Assembly: GCA_900548565.1 (NCBI GenBank)
Contig: URKV01000042.1
Coordinates: forward strand, 1 to 12,923
Length of the DNA: 12,923 nucleotides
Direction of reading: 5' to 3'
Origin: an uncultured Collinsella sp.
GTDB lineage: Bacteria > Actinomycetota > Coriobacteriia > Coriobacteriales > Coriobacteriaceae
Of the stretch, positions 1 to 6,001 are shown in pieces; position 1 is the first letter of the stretch, and every line of letters begins with the position of its first letter. The notes below the pieces were generated by a model that saw only the letters and a list, made by a program, of their open reading frames with translations, did no database searches and was not told the DNA's origin. A program made the position numbers and the translations under genes.

Positions 1-49
1 ATCTACACGCGTAAGATCGTCGGCAGCGTCAGATGTGTATAAGAGACAG
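1..49 (+). other. Untrimmed Illumina Nextera adapter (sequencing artefact)
   Basis: Not genomic. Bases 31-49 are the Tn5 mosaic end AGATGTGTATAAGAGACAG and bases 17-30 are the Nextera read-1 stem TCGTCGGCAGCGTC. Bases 9-16 (GCGTAAGA) match the Nextera i5 index 517 from memory, and bases 1-8 (ATCTACAC) are the end of the P5 oligonucleotide. Genomic sequence starts at base 50. Read on the minus strand, the adapter keeps the hypF frame open as CLLYTSDAADD..., a contaminant peptide familiar from protein databases. Confidence 0.98.
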
Positions 50-582
50 TGAAAGCGCCGGTCAAGCGGGTCGCCATACTCTGCGGCGCACTCGGGGCAC
101 ATGGGAAAGCAATCCATCGACGTGGCCGCTCGGTCATAAGGCAGCGACCGGATGATGGTAAAGCGCGGCCCGCAGTTGGTGCAGTTGATAAAGGGGTAGT
201 GATAGCGTCGGTCGGCGGGGTCGAATAGTTCGCGCAGGCAGTCGTCACAGGTGGCGATATCGGGGGAGATGAGCGTCGTGTGCACGGTCTGATCCTGTGA
301 CGCTACGATACGAAAGACCTGCTCATCGTCGGCATCCCAAGCGTCGGGCTCCAGGTCTGCAACAGCGACATGATCAACGCGGGCCGCGGCAGGCGCGTGC
401 TCCGACAGCGCGGCGACAAAGCCGTCGAGTGCCTCGACCGAAGCATGCGCCTCGATGTGCACGCCATCGCCCGCGTTGAGCACCCGGCCGCAAATGCCAT
501 GCGCCATAGCCTCGCGATACACAAATGGCCGCATGCCAACGCCCTGCACAATGCCCGTCACATGAATATGCACATGCCGCAT
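50..582 (-). CDS. hypF: Carbamoyltransferase HypF, N-terminal part (cut by contig end)
   Basis: HypF makes the cyanide ligands of the [NiFe]-hydrogenase active site from carbamoyl phosphate and hands them to HypE in the cytoplasm. About 178 of the usual ~750-780 residues are present. Residues 1-90 are an acylphosphatase domain with the signature GIVQGVGMRP (10-19) and its catalytic Arg18. Residues 105-178 start the HypF zinc-finger domain: C112-x2-C115, 18 residues, C134-x2-C137, 24 residues, C162-x2-C165, and the fourth Cys pair is lost. The YrdC-like and Kae1-like domains are beyond the contig end. The start ATG (580-582) is preceded by AAGGGGAG at good spacing; an in-frame ATG five codons earlier is less likely. 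It is the third gene of an operon with nikR, 29 bases after the nikR stop. The frame runs on into the adapter and should be truncated at base 50. Confidence 0.95.
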
Positions 583-611
583 GTGGCTCCCCTTCATTGA
601 AGTGTGTGCCG

Positions 612-1106
612 TTAGAGCCCCAAGCTCTGCTTGGTGGCGGCGCAGGTGAGCTCGCCGTGCTTAACGCCGCGCAGCCCCAGCAGCCGGTCCGCCAGCTCGT
701 AGACGCGTTTGCCGCGACCCTTGAGCGCCAGAATCTCCAGGCAGTTGTGGTGGTCCAGATGCACGTGCATGGTCGAGACAATCTCGTCGGTGAAGCCGTG
801 CTGCACCTCGTCCAGACGGCGCGTCAGATCGCCGGTATGGTGGTCATAGATCATGGTGAGCGAACCGATGACCTGCTCGTCGGGCGTACGCATCTGCTCC
901 TTGGCGATCGAGGCGCGAATCAGATCGCGTACTGCCTCGGAACGGTTGGCCACGTCGCCGCGGCGTGCGATCTGCTCGTCAAAGCGGCGCAGCAGGTCGT
1001 CGGGCGCGGTGACCGAAAAGCGGACCAGCTCGGAGCTGGGGCCGCTGCAGCGGCAGCTCGCATCGTCGTCCGCACCGTGATCGTGCGCGTGCTCGTGCTC
1101 GGCCAC
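612..1106 (-). CDS. nikR: Nickel-responsive regulator NikR with His/Cys-rich N-terminal extension
   Basis: NikR is a tetrameric nickel sensor that binds operators when loaded with Ni(II). The 164 residues hold a ribbon-helix-helix DNA-binding domain at about 26-66 (strand LVRFSVTA, then RSEAVRDLIR) and a C-terminal ACT-like metal domain at about 80-160. All four high-affinity nickel ligands line up with those of E. coli NikR (H76, H87, H89, C95): here H103, H114, H116 and C122, in MHVHLDHHNCLEI. The first ~25 residues are additional to the E. coli protein and are rich in metal ligands (HEHAHDH at 4-10, C18 and C20). The start is GTG (1104-1106), one base after the stop of the upstream gene, without a strong Shine-Dalgarno site, so translational coupling is likely. 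No better in-frame start lies before the DNA-binding strand. The hypF gene follows, which suggests control of hydrogenase maturation; no operator was recognised. Confidence 0.94.
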   Translation of the reverse strand: MAEHEHAHDHGADDDASCRCSGPSSELVRFSVTAPDDLLRRFDEQIARRGDVANRSEAVRDLIRASIAKEQMRTPDEQVIGSLTMIYDHHTGDLTRRLDEVQHGFTDEIVSTMHVHLDHHNCLEILALKGRGKRVYELADRLLGLRGVKHGELTCAATKQSLGL

Positions 1107-1107
1107 G

Positions 1108-1356
1108 TTACACCAGTTTCACAGAGCCGACGGAGTTGTGGTCGGCCTCGATGGCCTCCTCGTAGCCCTCGAGCGCATCGTGCGCCTCGTGCAGCGCAGA
1201 CATGGCGGCCTCGAGCTTGGCGCCAATGCGCTCCATGTCAAAGTTCTCGGTCGCATGCAGCAACTGATGGCTCCACTCGTGAGCGAGCTCAATGGTGTCG
1301 TCGACCTGCTTGACGCTCATGGCAAGCTGGCTCATGTTCATTCCGACGTCATGCAT
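1108..1356 (-). CDS. Small His-rich helical protein, first gene of the nikR-hypF operon
   Basis: I do not recognise this 82-residue protein. It starts at ATG 1354-1356 behind a strong AAAGGAGA, six bases away, and ends one base before the nikR start. It looks entirely helical, without a signal peptide or membrane segment. Apart from a Met-rich start (M6, M8, M13), the striking feature is the His spacing. H26, H30 and H34 (HEWSHQLLH) are at i, i+4, i+8, on one face of a helix; H56 and H59 (HEAH) follow in a second helix, with further His at positions 2 and 73 and many acidic residues. Such an arrangement could bind a metal ion, and the operon partners suggest nickel. That function is inference from spacing and context only. 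Strong ribosome binding and tight coupling to nikR make it very likely to be a real gene. Confidence 0.85.
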   Translation of the reverse strand: MHDVGMNMSQLAMSVKQVDDTIELAHEWSHQLLHATENFDMERIGAKLEAAMSALHEAHDALEGYEEAIEADHNSVGSVKLV

Positions 1357-1394
1357 GGGAATCTCCTTTTGTACGGGGCGATATGGTGGTTCAG

Positions 1395-1400
1395 ATTCTA
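1395..1400 (-). promoter_or_regulatory. Possible -10 element of the nikR-hypF operon
   Basis: On the minus strand TAGAAT (5 of 6 to TATAAT) lies about 40 bases upstream of the first gene of the operon. No convincing -35 box is found 16-18 bases further upstream. A GC-rich partial dyad (GCCCGCCTTGGGC, 1405-1417) sits there instead. No copy of the E. coli NikR operator pattern was seen. Confidence 0.3.
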
Positions 1401-1427
1401 CTACGCCCGCCTTGGGCGCCGCCGCAT

Positions 1428-1465
1428 AAGAAAACGGGTGCGAGTCCGTCTGACCCGCACCCGTT
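1428..1465 (-). terminator. Intrinsic terminator downstream of trxA
   Basis: A 10-bp perfect stem, AACGGGTGCG (1433-1442) against CGCACCCGTT (1456-1465), with a 13-base loop. Read on the minus strand the stem runs straight into TTTTCTTATG, the expected T-tract. It lies about 110 bases after the trxA stop and separates trxA from the nikR operon on the same strand. A second, smaller hairpin (GAGCGG/CCGCTC, 1531-1549) between it and trxA has no T-tract. Confidence 0.8.
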
Positions 1466-1576
1466 CACTGGGGGCTGTTTGTGTCTACCATACTATCCGT
1501 GGTCGCATGTCTTGCGTTTGGCGCTCCGGCGAGCGGTGCGAAACCGCTCATGGACGGCAGACAGGTAACAAGCGTA

Positions 1577-1897
1577 TTACAGATGTTTCTCCAGCAGTGC
1601 CTGAAGCCTTGCCTTGGGTAAGGCGCCGACCGAGCGGTCGACCTCCTCGCCGTTCTTAAAGACGATCAGCGTGGGGATGCTCATGACGCCAAACTTCATG
1701 GCCAGGTCCTGGTTGTCGTCGACGTTGCACTTGGCCACAGCCAGCTTGCCGGCCAGCTCGTCGGCAACCTCGTCTACGATGGGCGAGAGCGAGCGGCAGG
1801 GGCCGCACCACGGGGCCCAAAAATCAACCAGTACGGGCAGGCTATCGTTGACGACAGCGTCGAAGTTCTCGGGGGTAATCTGCTTAATGTCAGCCAT
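1577..1897 (-). CDS. trxA: Thioredoxin
   Basis: A 106-residue classical thioredoxin, the standard length, which reduces protein disulfides in the cytoplasm using electrons from thioredoxin reductase. The redox motif WCGPC has its cysteines at 31 and 34. The buried Asp25 and the cis-proline Pro75 (in VMSIPTL) are in place. There is one extra cysteine, C57. The chosen start ATG (1895-1897) has GGAGG upstream at good spacing; the frame is open for 28 more codons upstream, but that part has no thioredoxin similarity. The gene stands alone, with a terminator downstream, and is divergent from the gene at 2034. No thioredoxin reductase gene lies in the window. Confidence 0.97.
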   Translation of the reverse strand: MADIKQITPENFDAVVNDSLPVLVDFWAPWCGPCRSLSPIVDEVADELAGKLAVAKCNVDDNQDLAMKFGVMSIPTLIVFKNGEEVDRSVGALPKARLQALLEKHL

Positions 1898-1916
1898 GGT
1901 GACCTCCATAATGCGA

Positions 1917-1957
1917 CGCGGCTCGGCCGCGTAAAACTCAGTACGACCGTGCTTATA
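1917..1957 (-). promoter_or_regulatory. Candidate trxA -10 element and leader hairpin
   Basis: On the minus strand TATAAG (1952-1957) lies 55 bases upstream of the trxA start; a TTGCTT 14 bases further up is too close for a standard -35 box. The inferred leader contains CGCGGC-TCG-GCCGCG (1917-1931), a perfect 6-bp stem with a 3-base loop, about 20 bases before the start codon. The role of the hairpin is unknown. Confidence 0.35.
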
Positions 1958-1999
1958 CCCAGCGGCTCGTAAAGCAACCACTCGCGGGCGGCTCTTTTA

Positions 2000-2005
2000 T
2001 ATAAT
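2000..2005 (+). promoter_or_regulatory. Consensus -10 element for the 2034-2609 gene
   Basis: A perfect TATAAT lies 28 bases before the ATG, in an otherwise GC-rich divergent intergenic region shared with trxA. The hexamer 17 bases upstream (ACCACT) is a poor -35 box, so the promoter may be weak or need an activator. The implied leader is only about 20 bases and carries TTGGAGAG as ribosome-binding site. Confidence 0.55.
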
Positions 2006-2033
2006 GGTGGGCACGCAAATGATTGGAGAGCGC

Positions 2034-2609
2034 ATGCCCACGTCACAAAGCCAGAAAAAAGAAGCCATCGCTCAGGCGACCGAGCAGGAGCTCGCGTCGC
2101 TTGCAGATCGCGGCGTGCGTATCGCGGGCAATGCGTGCTCGCCGATTGTGCTGGTCAAAGGCGATTTGGATGAAGCCGAGTGCTCGGGCGGCGAGCTGGC
2201 TGCCGGCGCGGATGGCGCCGCGTTGCGCAAGGCGCTCGGCGCCATCGGATATGCCCCCGAGGATTTTTGCGTGCTGGCAAGCGTCGCCGGCGCGGGCGAC
2301 GGAGCGGCCGCGCCGGGCGAGGCCCTGACGTGCGACCTGTTCCGCGAGGCGCTGGAGACCTTGGACCCCGAGGCGGTGCTGCTGCTGGACAACAGCGCGG
2401 CCGATGTCATGCGCGAGACCTATGCCGATATGCTTGTGGCAATTGATGACTTTGACACCGCCATGCTCAAGCCCGGCCTGGTCGCCCATGTGCAGGGGCG
2501 CCGTGTGCTGGCGCTCGACGGTTTTGAGGCGGCGCTCACCGACAAGGCCGCCAAGCAGCGCATGTGGGCCTACATTAAGCAGCTGACCCCGGCGGCCGCA
2601 CCGCTGTAG
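2034..2609 (+). CDS. Hypothetical protein, probable degenerate uracil-DNA-glycosylase-fold protein
   Basis: A 191-residue cytoplasmic protein that I do not recognise by name. Its layout resembles family-4 uracil-DNA glycosylases. Residues 37-83 (SPIVLVKGDLDEAE...GAALRKALGAIGYAPEDFCVL) follow the 'VGEAPG...G..G..L...L..IGL..EDVYITN' pattern. Residues 100-123 (CDLFREALETLDPEAVLLLDNSAA) follow the 'C...L..QL..L.PKVIV.LG..A' segment, and a KQRMWAYIKQL end follows the closing helix. The catalytic GEAPG motif, the HPS motif and the four Fe-S cysteines of that family are not present, so if the relation is right the enzyme is probably inactive or changed. The assignment comes from pattern similarity by eye. 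The start ATG has TTGGAGAG upstream. The next gene converges from the other side with only 18 bases between. Confidence 0.8.
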   Translation: MPTSQSQKKEAIAQATEQELASLADRGVRIAGNACSPIVLVKGDLDEAECSGGELAAGADGAALRKALGAIGYAPEDFCVLASVAGAGDGAAAPGEALTCDLFREALETLDPEAVLLLDNSAADVMRETYADMLVAIDDFDTAMLKPGLVAHVQGRRVLALDGFEAALTDKAAKQRMWAYIKQLTPAAAPL

Positions 2610-2627
2610 CGAGGCTGGCGGCAGCCC

Positions 2628-3905
2628 CTACATCACGGCGCGCAGCTCAAACCGGTCGCCGTTAATGCGGAACTGGCAGTTGCCGTTCATACGCTCGACG
2701 GCAAGCTTAATGCTCTTGGTGCCAAAGCCGTGCCCAGTGTGCTGAGCCACGGGCATGCCGTCGACCATGTGCGGCGCACGGCCAAACGTGTTGGAAACCA
2801 GCAATAGAAGCTGACTGTCTTCGTAGCGAAGGTCCAGGTCGACAAACCGCTTGCCTTCGGGGGCGGCGCTCGCTGCGGCGATGGCATTGTCCAGGGCGTT
2901 CGATACCACACTGAACAGATCGACATCGCTCACGTGGACGGTTTCGGGCACGGCGGCGCGCAGGTCGGCGGTGATGCCGTGCGCGTTGATGTCCGCGGAA
3001 AGCGACGAGAGCGCAATGTTGACCGTTTCGTTGGCGCAGTAGCGGCGCACGGCGGTGCGGTCGTTGGCCTCGCAGAGCGCGTCGATGCGCTCGAGCGCCT
3101 CATCGGTGTGACCCTCTTCGATCAGGGCCGCTAGACCGCGCAGGTAGTGGCGCATGTCGTGACGGAGAACCGAGAGCTCGCGTCCGGACTGGCGCCAGGC
3201 TTCGAGCTCTTTGATGGCCGCACTGTCGCGGGTCGCGAGCATCCAGCGCTCGCGCTCGGCGATTTCCTTTGCCTCGTATTCGCGAAGGTAGACGGCAAGA
3301 AACATAAGGTAGAAGGCGCAGAGGGCGAACGCCAAAAACTCAACGGTTACCACCGAGCCCGAGTGGAAGAGCGTGGTATAGACGTTGGTGGCGTAGTCGA
3401 AGATGTAGTAGACGAGCGGCAGGATGAGCAGAATCTCCAGCTCGGTGGGGCTTTTGATCGCCAGGCGGGGGCCAATTTCGCTTGCCCAATGCAACAAGAC
3501 GGCAAAGACGCCGAGCGTGGTGATGATGCGCGCCACGTAGTACGCGACCTGCGAATCGGTGGCGGCGAATGCGGCGATGTCCACCCAGTTGCTAAACTGG
3601 CAGCTCAGGTAGGCACTGGTAACGCCCAGGATGGCGAGCAGCGGACTCAGGCGATAGCGTACGCACAGGTAGACGACAAGCGGCAGATGCACGACGAGTG
3701 GATAGGCCTGTCGGGCAAGCAGCTCACCTCCGACGAGGTTGGCAATCGCAAAAGCGGTGCCGGTTACGGCGCCGACCCCCACCAGTTCGAGCGAATGGCG
3801 GCCGTTGATCTCGACACCGCACAGCGCCGCCGAGGCAAAGACGCCAAAGAGCAACGTCGTCGCATGGTGGATTGCCCAAAGTACCAGTTCTGCCGAGGAA
3901 AGCAT
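2628..3905 (-). CDS. AgrC-like GHKL sensor histidine kinase
   Basis: A 425-residue membrane sensor kinase. About six hydrophobic segments fill residues 5-207, with no large extracellular domain, as in AgrC-type peptide or quorum sensors. A short coiled-coil-like linker (208-245) leads to the phosphorylation motif RHDMRH (phospho-acceptor His249) and a GHKL ATPase with N-box NALDN (336-340) and G-box GHGFGTKS (391-398). The start ATG overlaps the TGA of the upstream response regulator by one base (TGATG), with GGGAG as ribosome-binding site. A longer reading frame starting 27 codons earlier would run inside the regulator gene and is rejected. No AgrD-like peptide or AgrB protease gene is next to it, so the signal is unknown. 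Confidence 0.93.
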   Translation of the reverse strand: MLSSAELVLWAIHHATTLLFGVFASAALCGVEINGRHSLELVGVGAVTGTAFAIANLVGGELLARQAYPLVVHLPLVVYLCVRYRLSPLLAILGVTSAYLSCQFSNWVDIAAFAATDSQVAYYVARIITTLGVFAVLLHWASEIGPRLAIKSPTELEILLILPLVYYIFDYATNVYTTLFHSGSVVTVEFLAFALCAFYLMFLAVYLREYEAKEIAERERWMLATRDSAAIKELEAWRQSGRELSVLRHDMRHYLRGLAALIEEGHTDEALERIDALCEANDRTAVRRYCANETVNIALSSLSADINAHGITADLRAAVPETVHVSDVDLFSVVSNALDNAIAAASAAPEGKRFVDLDLRYEDSQLLLLVSNTFGRAPHMVDGMPVAQHTGHGFGTKSIKLAVERMNGNCQFRINGDRFELRAVM

Positions 3906-4627
3906 CAGCGTCTCCCGCCCTCGAACCGCACCGCAAAGTAGGCGTCTTGGAATCCCTGCTTGCAGCTGCGCGCGAGCGGTATGCACGCGCCCGAGCGCAT
4001 GACGATTTCCGTGCGGTTAAAGTGGTCGATGTTGCGCAGATTGACCTGGTAGCTGCGGTGGCACTTAAAAAAGGCCGCGTTTTGGGCCAGCCGGTCCTCG
4101 ATGCTGCGGAACGGCTCGAGCGCCTCGATATCGCGGCCATCGCGCAGGTGGAAGATCACGTGCTTGTTGCGAGCCTCGGCATATTCGATATCGGATAGGC
4201 GCAGGGCGTGGTAGCCAAAGGACGTCTTGATGACGAGCTCGTCGATTGCAGCCGGACGCAGGCTCGACAGCTCGTCGAGCAGTTGCGCCAAGCGCTCGTA
4301 GGTCACGGGTTTGAGCAGGTAGTCGAAGGCGCGGACCTCGTAGGACTCAAGTGCGAACTCGGGCGATGAGGTCAGAAATACCAAGTGCACTGCGGTATCG
4401 GATTGACGCAGCTCGCGGGCGGTGTCCATGCCGTTGACGAGCGGCATGATCATGTCGAGCATGATAATGTCGGCGCGCGATGCGGCATGGCGTGCCAGCA
4501 GGTCCTCGCCGCGCGTGACGAGCGCAACATCGACCGCCGTGCCCGTCTCAGTCGACCAACGGTCGATCATCCGGTGCAGTCTATCTAGAAAAGCGACATC
4601 ATCGTCGCAGGCAATAATCTTGAGCAT
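3905..4627 (-). CDS. LytTR-family response regulator
   Basis: A 240-residue AgrA/LytR-type transcription factor. The receiver domain (1-120) has the acidic pair D8/D9, the phospho-acceptor D58 in IIMLDMIMP, T86 and K106 (LLKPV). Residues 129-235 are a LytTR DNA-binding domain (EYAEARNKHVIFHL, then FFKCHRSYQVNL). The start ATG (4625-4627) follows AAGGGGG. It is co-transcribed with the kinase that overlaps its 3' end, which is therefore its likely phosphodonor. The target genes cannot be told from this window. A 292-base intergenic region separates it from the divergent nadA; I see no clear LytTR-type direct repeats there. Confidence 0.95.
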   Translation of the reverse strand: MLKIIACDDDVAFLDRLHRMIDRWSTETGTAVDVALVTRGEDLLARHAASRADIIMLDMIMPLVNGMDTARELRQSDTAVHLVFLTSSPEFALESYEVRAFDYLLKPVTYERLAQLLDELSSLRPAAIDELVIKTSFGYHALRLSDIEYAEARNKHVIFHLRDGRDIEALEPFRSIEDRLAQNAAFFKCHRSYQVNLRNIDHFNRTEIVMRSGACIPLARSCKQGFQDAYFAVRFEGGRR

Positions 4628-4834
4628 TCGGCCCCCTTAAGTAGTTCGATTTTGCCACATCGGGTACGCGCCGCTTGCGGGGGTGCGGACCGTTTGCGCC
4701 CCACGGCGTGCAACTCGCGCCAAGCGGTATTGCGGTGGCGAAAGATGCCTCCTGCGCCATCGAGAGCTCAGCTATCCTCAGCTTGCCAGTTCGAAAATGG
4801 ACCTGCCACATGATTGAATCTTTATTTCAACTTT

Positions 4835-4878
4835 ACACCTAGGTTTACAGCTGTCTTGTCAGCTGTAAACCTAGGTGT
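4835..4878. promoter_or_regulatory. Long palindromic operator of the nad operon (probable NiaR site)
   Basis: A perfect inverted repeat with 19-base arms: ACACCTAGGTTTACAGCTG (4835-4853) and its reverse complement (4860-4878), spaced by TCTTGT. Each arm contains two smaller palindromes, CCTAGG and CAGCTG. The right arm fills the spacer between the proposed -35 and -10 boxes of nadA, so a bound protein would block RNA polymerase. NiaR, encoded as the last gene of this operon, is the natural candidate repressor. The link to NiaR is inference; the palindrome itself is plain in the sequence. As RNA it could also fold into a very stable hairpin, but it lies upstream of the likely transcription start. 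Confidence 0.8.
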
Positions 4879-4884
4879 CATACT
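4856..4884 (+). promoter_or_regulatory. Promoter of nadA-nadB-nadC-niaR
   Basis: TTGTCA (4856-4861, 5 of 6 to the -35 consensus), a 17-base spacer and CATACT (4879-4884, 4 of 6 to TATAAT). Transcription would start near 4891, giving a leader of about 30 bases with GAGAGGGG as the nadA ribosome-binding site. The whole spacer is the right arm of the palindromic operator. Confidence 0.6.
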
Positions 4885-4919
4885 AAAGCCCCAAGATTCG
4901 CCAAAAGAGAGGGGCCTTG

Positions 4920-5945
4920 ATGGCACAGAGCGCGAACATGGATGCGTCGGAGCTTGCACGCGATATCGCGGCCGGCCTAGCATCGGCAACGACGGCAACG
5001 GAGCGCGCGGCACTGGTGCCCGCAGAGCTCGTCGAGGCCATTCAGCAACTAAAAACCCAACGTGACGCGGTGATCCTAGCGCACTATTACGTGGCGCCCG
5101 AGGTGCAGGCTGTGGCTGATTACGTCGGCGATAGCTTCTACCTGGCCAAGCTCGCCAAGAGCCTGCCACAGCGGACCATCGTGCTGTGCGGCGTGGAGTT
5201 TATGGGCGAGAGCGCCAAGCTGCTCAATCCCACTAAGACCGTGCTGCTGCCCGAGCCGGGCGCGGACTGCCCCATGGCTCACATGGTCAAGCGCGAGACG
5301 GTCGACGCGGCGCGCGCCGAGTACGGCGACGACCTGGCCGTGGTGTGCTACGTCAACTCCACGGTCGAGATCAAGAGCTGGAGCGACGTGTGCGTCACCA
5401 GCTCCAACGCCGTCAAGATCGTGTCCGAGCTGCCGCAGCAGCATATCCTGTTCATTCCCGACCAAAACCTGGGCCGCTTCGTAGCCGAGCAGGTGCCGCA
5501 AAAGCACGTCATTCTCAACAACGGCTACTGCCCGCGCCATCACATCATCACCGTCGAGCAGATCGTCGACGCGACGGAGGCCCACCCCGACGCGCTCGTG
5601 CTGGCGCATCCTGAGTGCAAGGCCGACGTCCTGGCCGAGGCCGACTACATCGGCTCCACCGCCGGCATTATCAAGTACGCCGAGGAGTCCGACGCGAGCG
5701 AGTTCATTATCGTGACGGTCTGCGGCGTGCTCTACGAGCTCGAGCGCCGCTGCCAGGGCACCGACAAGAAGTTCTACTTCCCCGCGGTGCAGCCCACCTG
5801 CGTCAACATGGATCTTATCACGCTCGAAAAGCTCGTGCGCTGCCTGGAGACGGGCGAGGGCGAGGTGCAGATCGGCGTCTCGGACGAGGCAGCAGACCAG
5901 GCCAAGCTCACGCTCGACCGTATGCTCGAGTACGCAGCACGCTAG
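4920..5945 (+). CDS. nadA: Quinolinate synthase NadA
   Basis: NadA condenses iminoaspartate with dihydroxyacetone phosphate to quinolinate, using a [4Fe-4S] cluster. The 341 residues are full length. The three cluster cysteines are C90 (VLCGVEFMGESAKLL), C233 (LAHPEC) and C294 (QPTCVNM). Also visible are the substrate-site motifs HYYVAPEVQ (55-63), YVNSTVEIK (144-152) and GSTAGI (245-250). In the segment where relatives usually have T-[E/D]-x-G, this protein reads TVCG (266-269). The start ATG 4920 sits five bases after GAGGGG; a TTG directly before it is a weaker choice. It is the first gene of the operon, 56 bases before nadB. Confidence 0.97.
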   Translation: MAQSANMDASELARDIAAGLASATTATERAALVPAELVEAIQQLKTQRDAVILAHYYVAPEVQAVADYVGDSFYLAKLAKSLPQRTIVLCGVEFMGESAKLLNPTKTVLLPEPGADCPMAHMVKRETVDAARAEYGDDLAVVCYVNSTVEIKSWSDVCVTSSNAVKIVSELPQQHILFIPDQNLGRFVAEQVPQKHVILNNGYCPRHHIITVEQIVDATEAHPDALVLAHPECKADVLAEADYIGSTAGIIKYAEESDASEFIIVTVCGVLYELERRCQGTDKKFYFPAVQPTCVNMDLITLEKLVRCLETGEGEVQIGVSDEAADQAKLTLDRMLEYAAR

Positions 5946-5950
5946 AACAA

Positions 5951-5981
5951 TGTTGCATGAGGGACGGTCCCTTATGCCACA
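5951..5981. repeat. Near-perfect 31-bp palindrome between nadA and nadB
   Basis: The arms TGT-t-GCAT-g-AGGGAC and GTCCCT-t-ATGC-c-ACA flank a central G. Thirteen of fifteen base pairs match; one of the two mismatches would be a G-U pair in RNA. It starts five bases after the nadA stop and has no T-tract, so it is not a typical terminator. It may be a small intergenic repeat or an mRNA-processing or stability hairpin. Confidence 0.6.
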
Positions 5982-6001
5982 TTACAAGGGAGAGGATTCC
6001 T

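Noticed and set aside
525..1313. 262-codon plus-strand frame opposite nikR
   Set aside because: The minus strand encodes NikR with all nickel ligands; this is an antisense shadow.
2613..2626. Small hairpin GGCTG-GCGG-CAGCC between two convergent genes
   Set aside because: A five-pair stem without T-tract in GC-rich DNA; too weak to call a terminator.
4599..4811. 70-codon minus-strand frame upstream of the LytTR regulator
   Set aside because: It overlaps the regulator start, has no ribosome-binding site and its product has no ordered features. It is most likely the regulator's leader and upstream DNA.
4814..5065. 83-codon plus-strand frame over the nadA promoter
   Set aside because: It runs through the palindromic operator and then out of frame into nadA; it has no plausible ribosome-binding site.
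5615..6001. Upstream extension of the nadB frame
   Set aside because: It overlaps the nadA coding region, is Arg-rich shadow sequence, and the GTG at 6002 has a good ribosome-binding site and starts the known NadB N-terminus.
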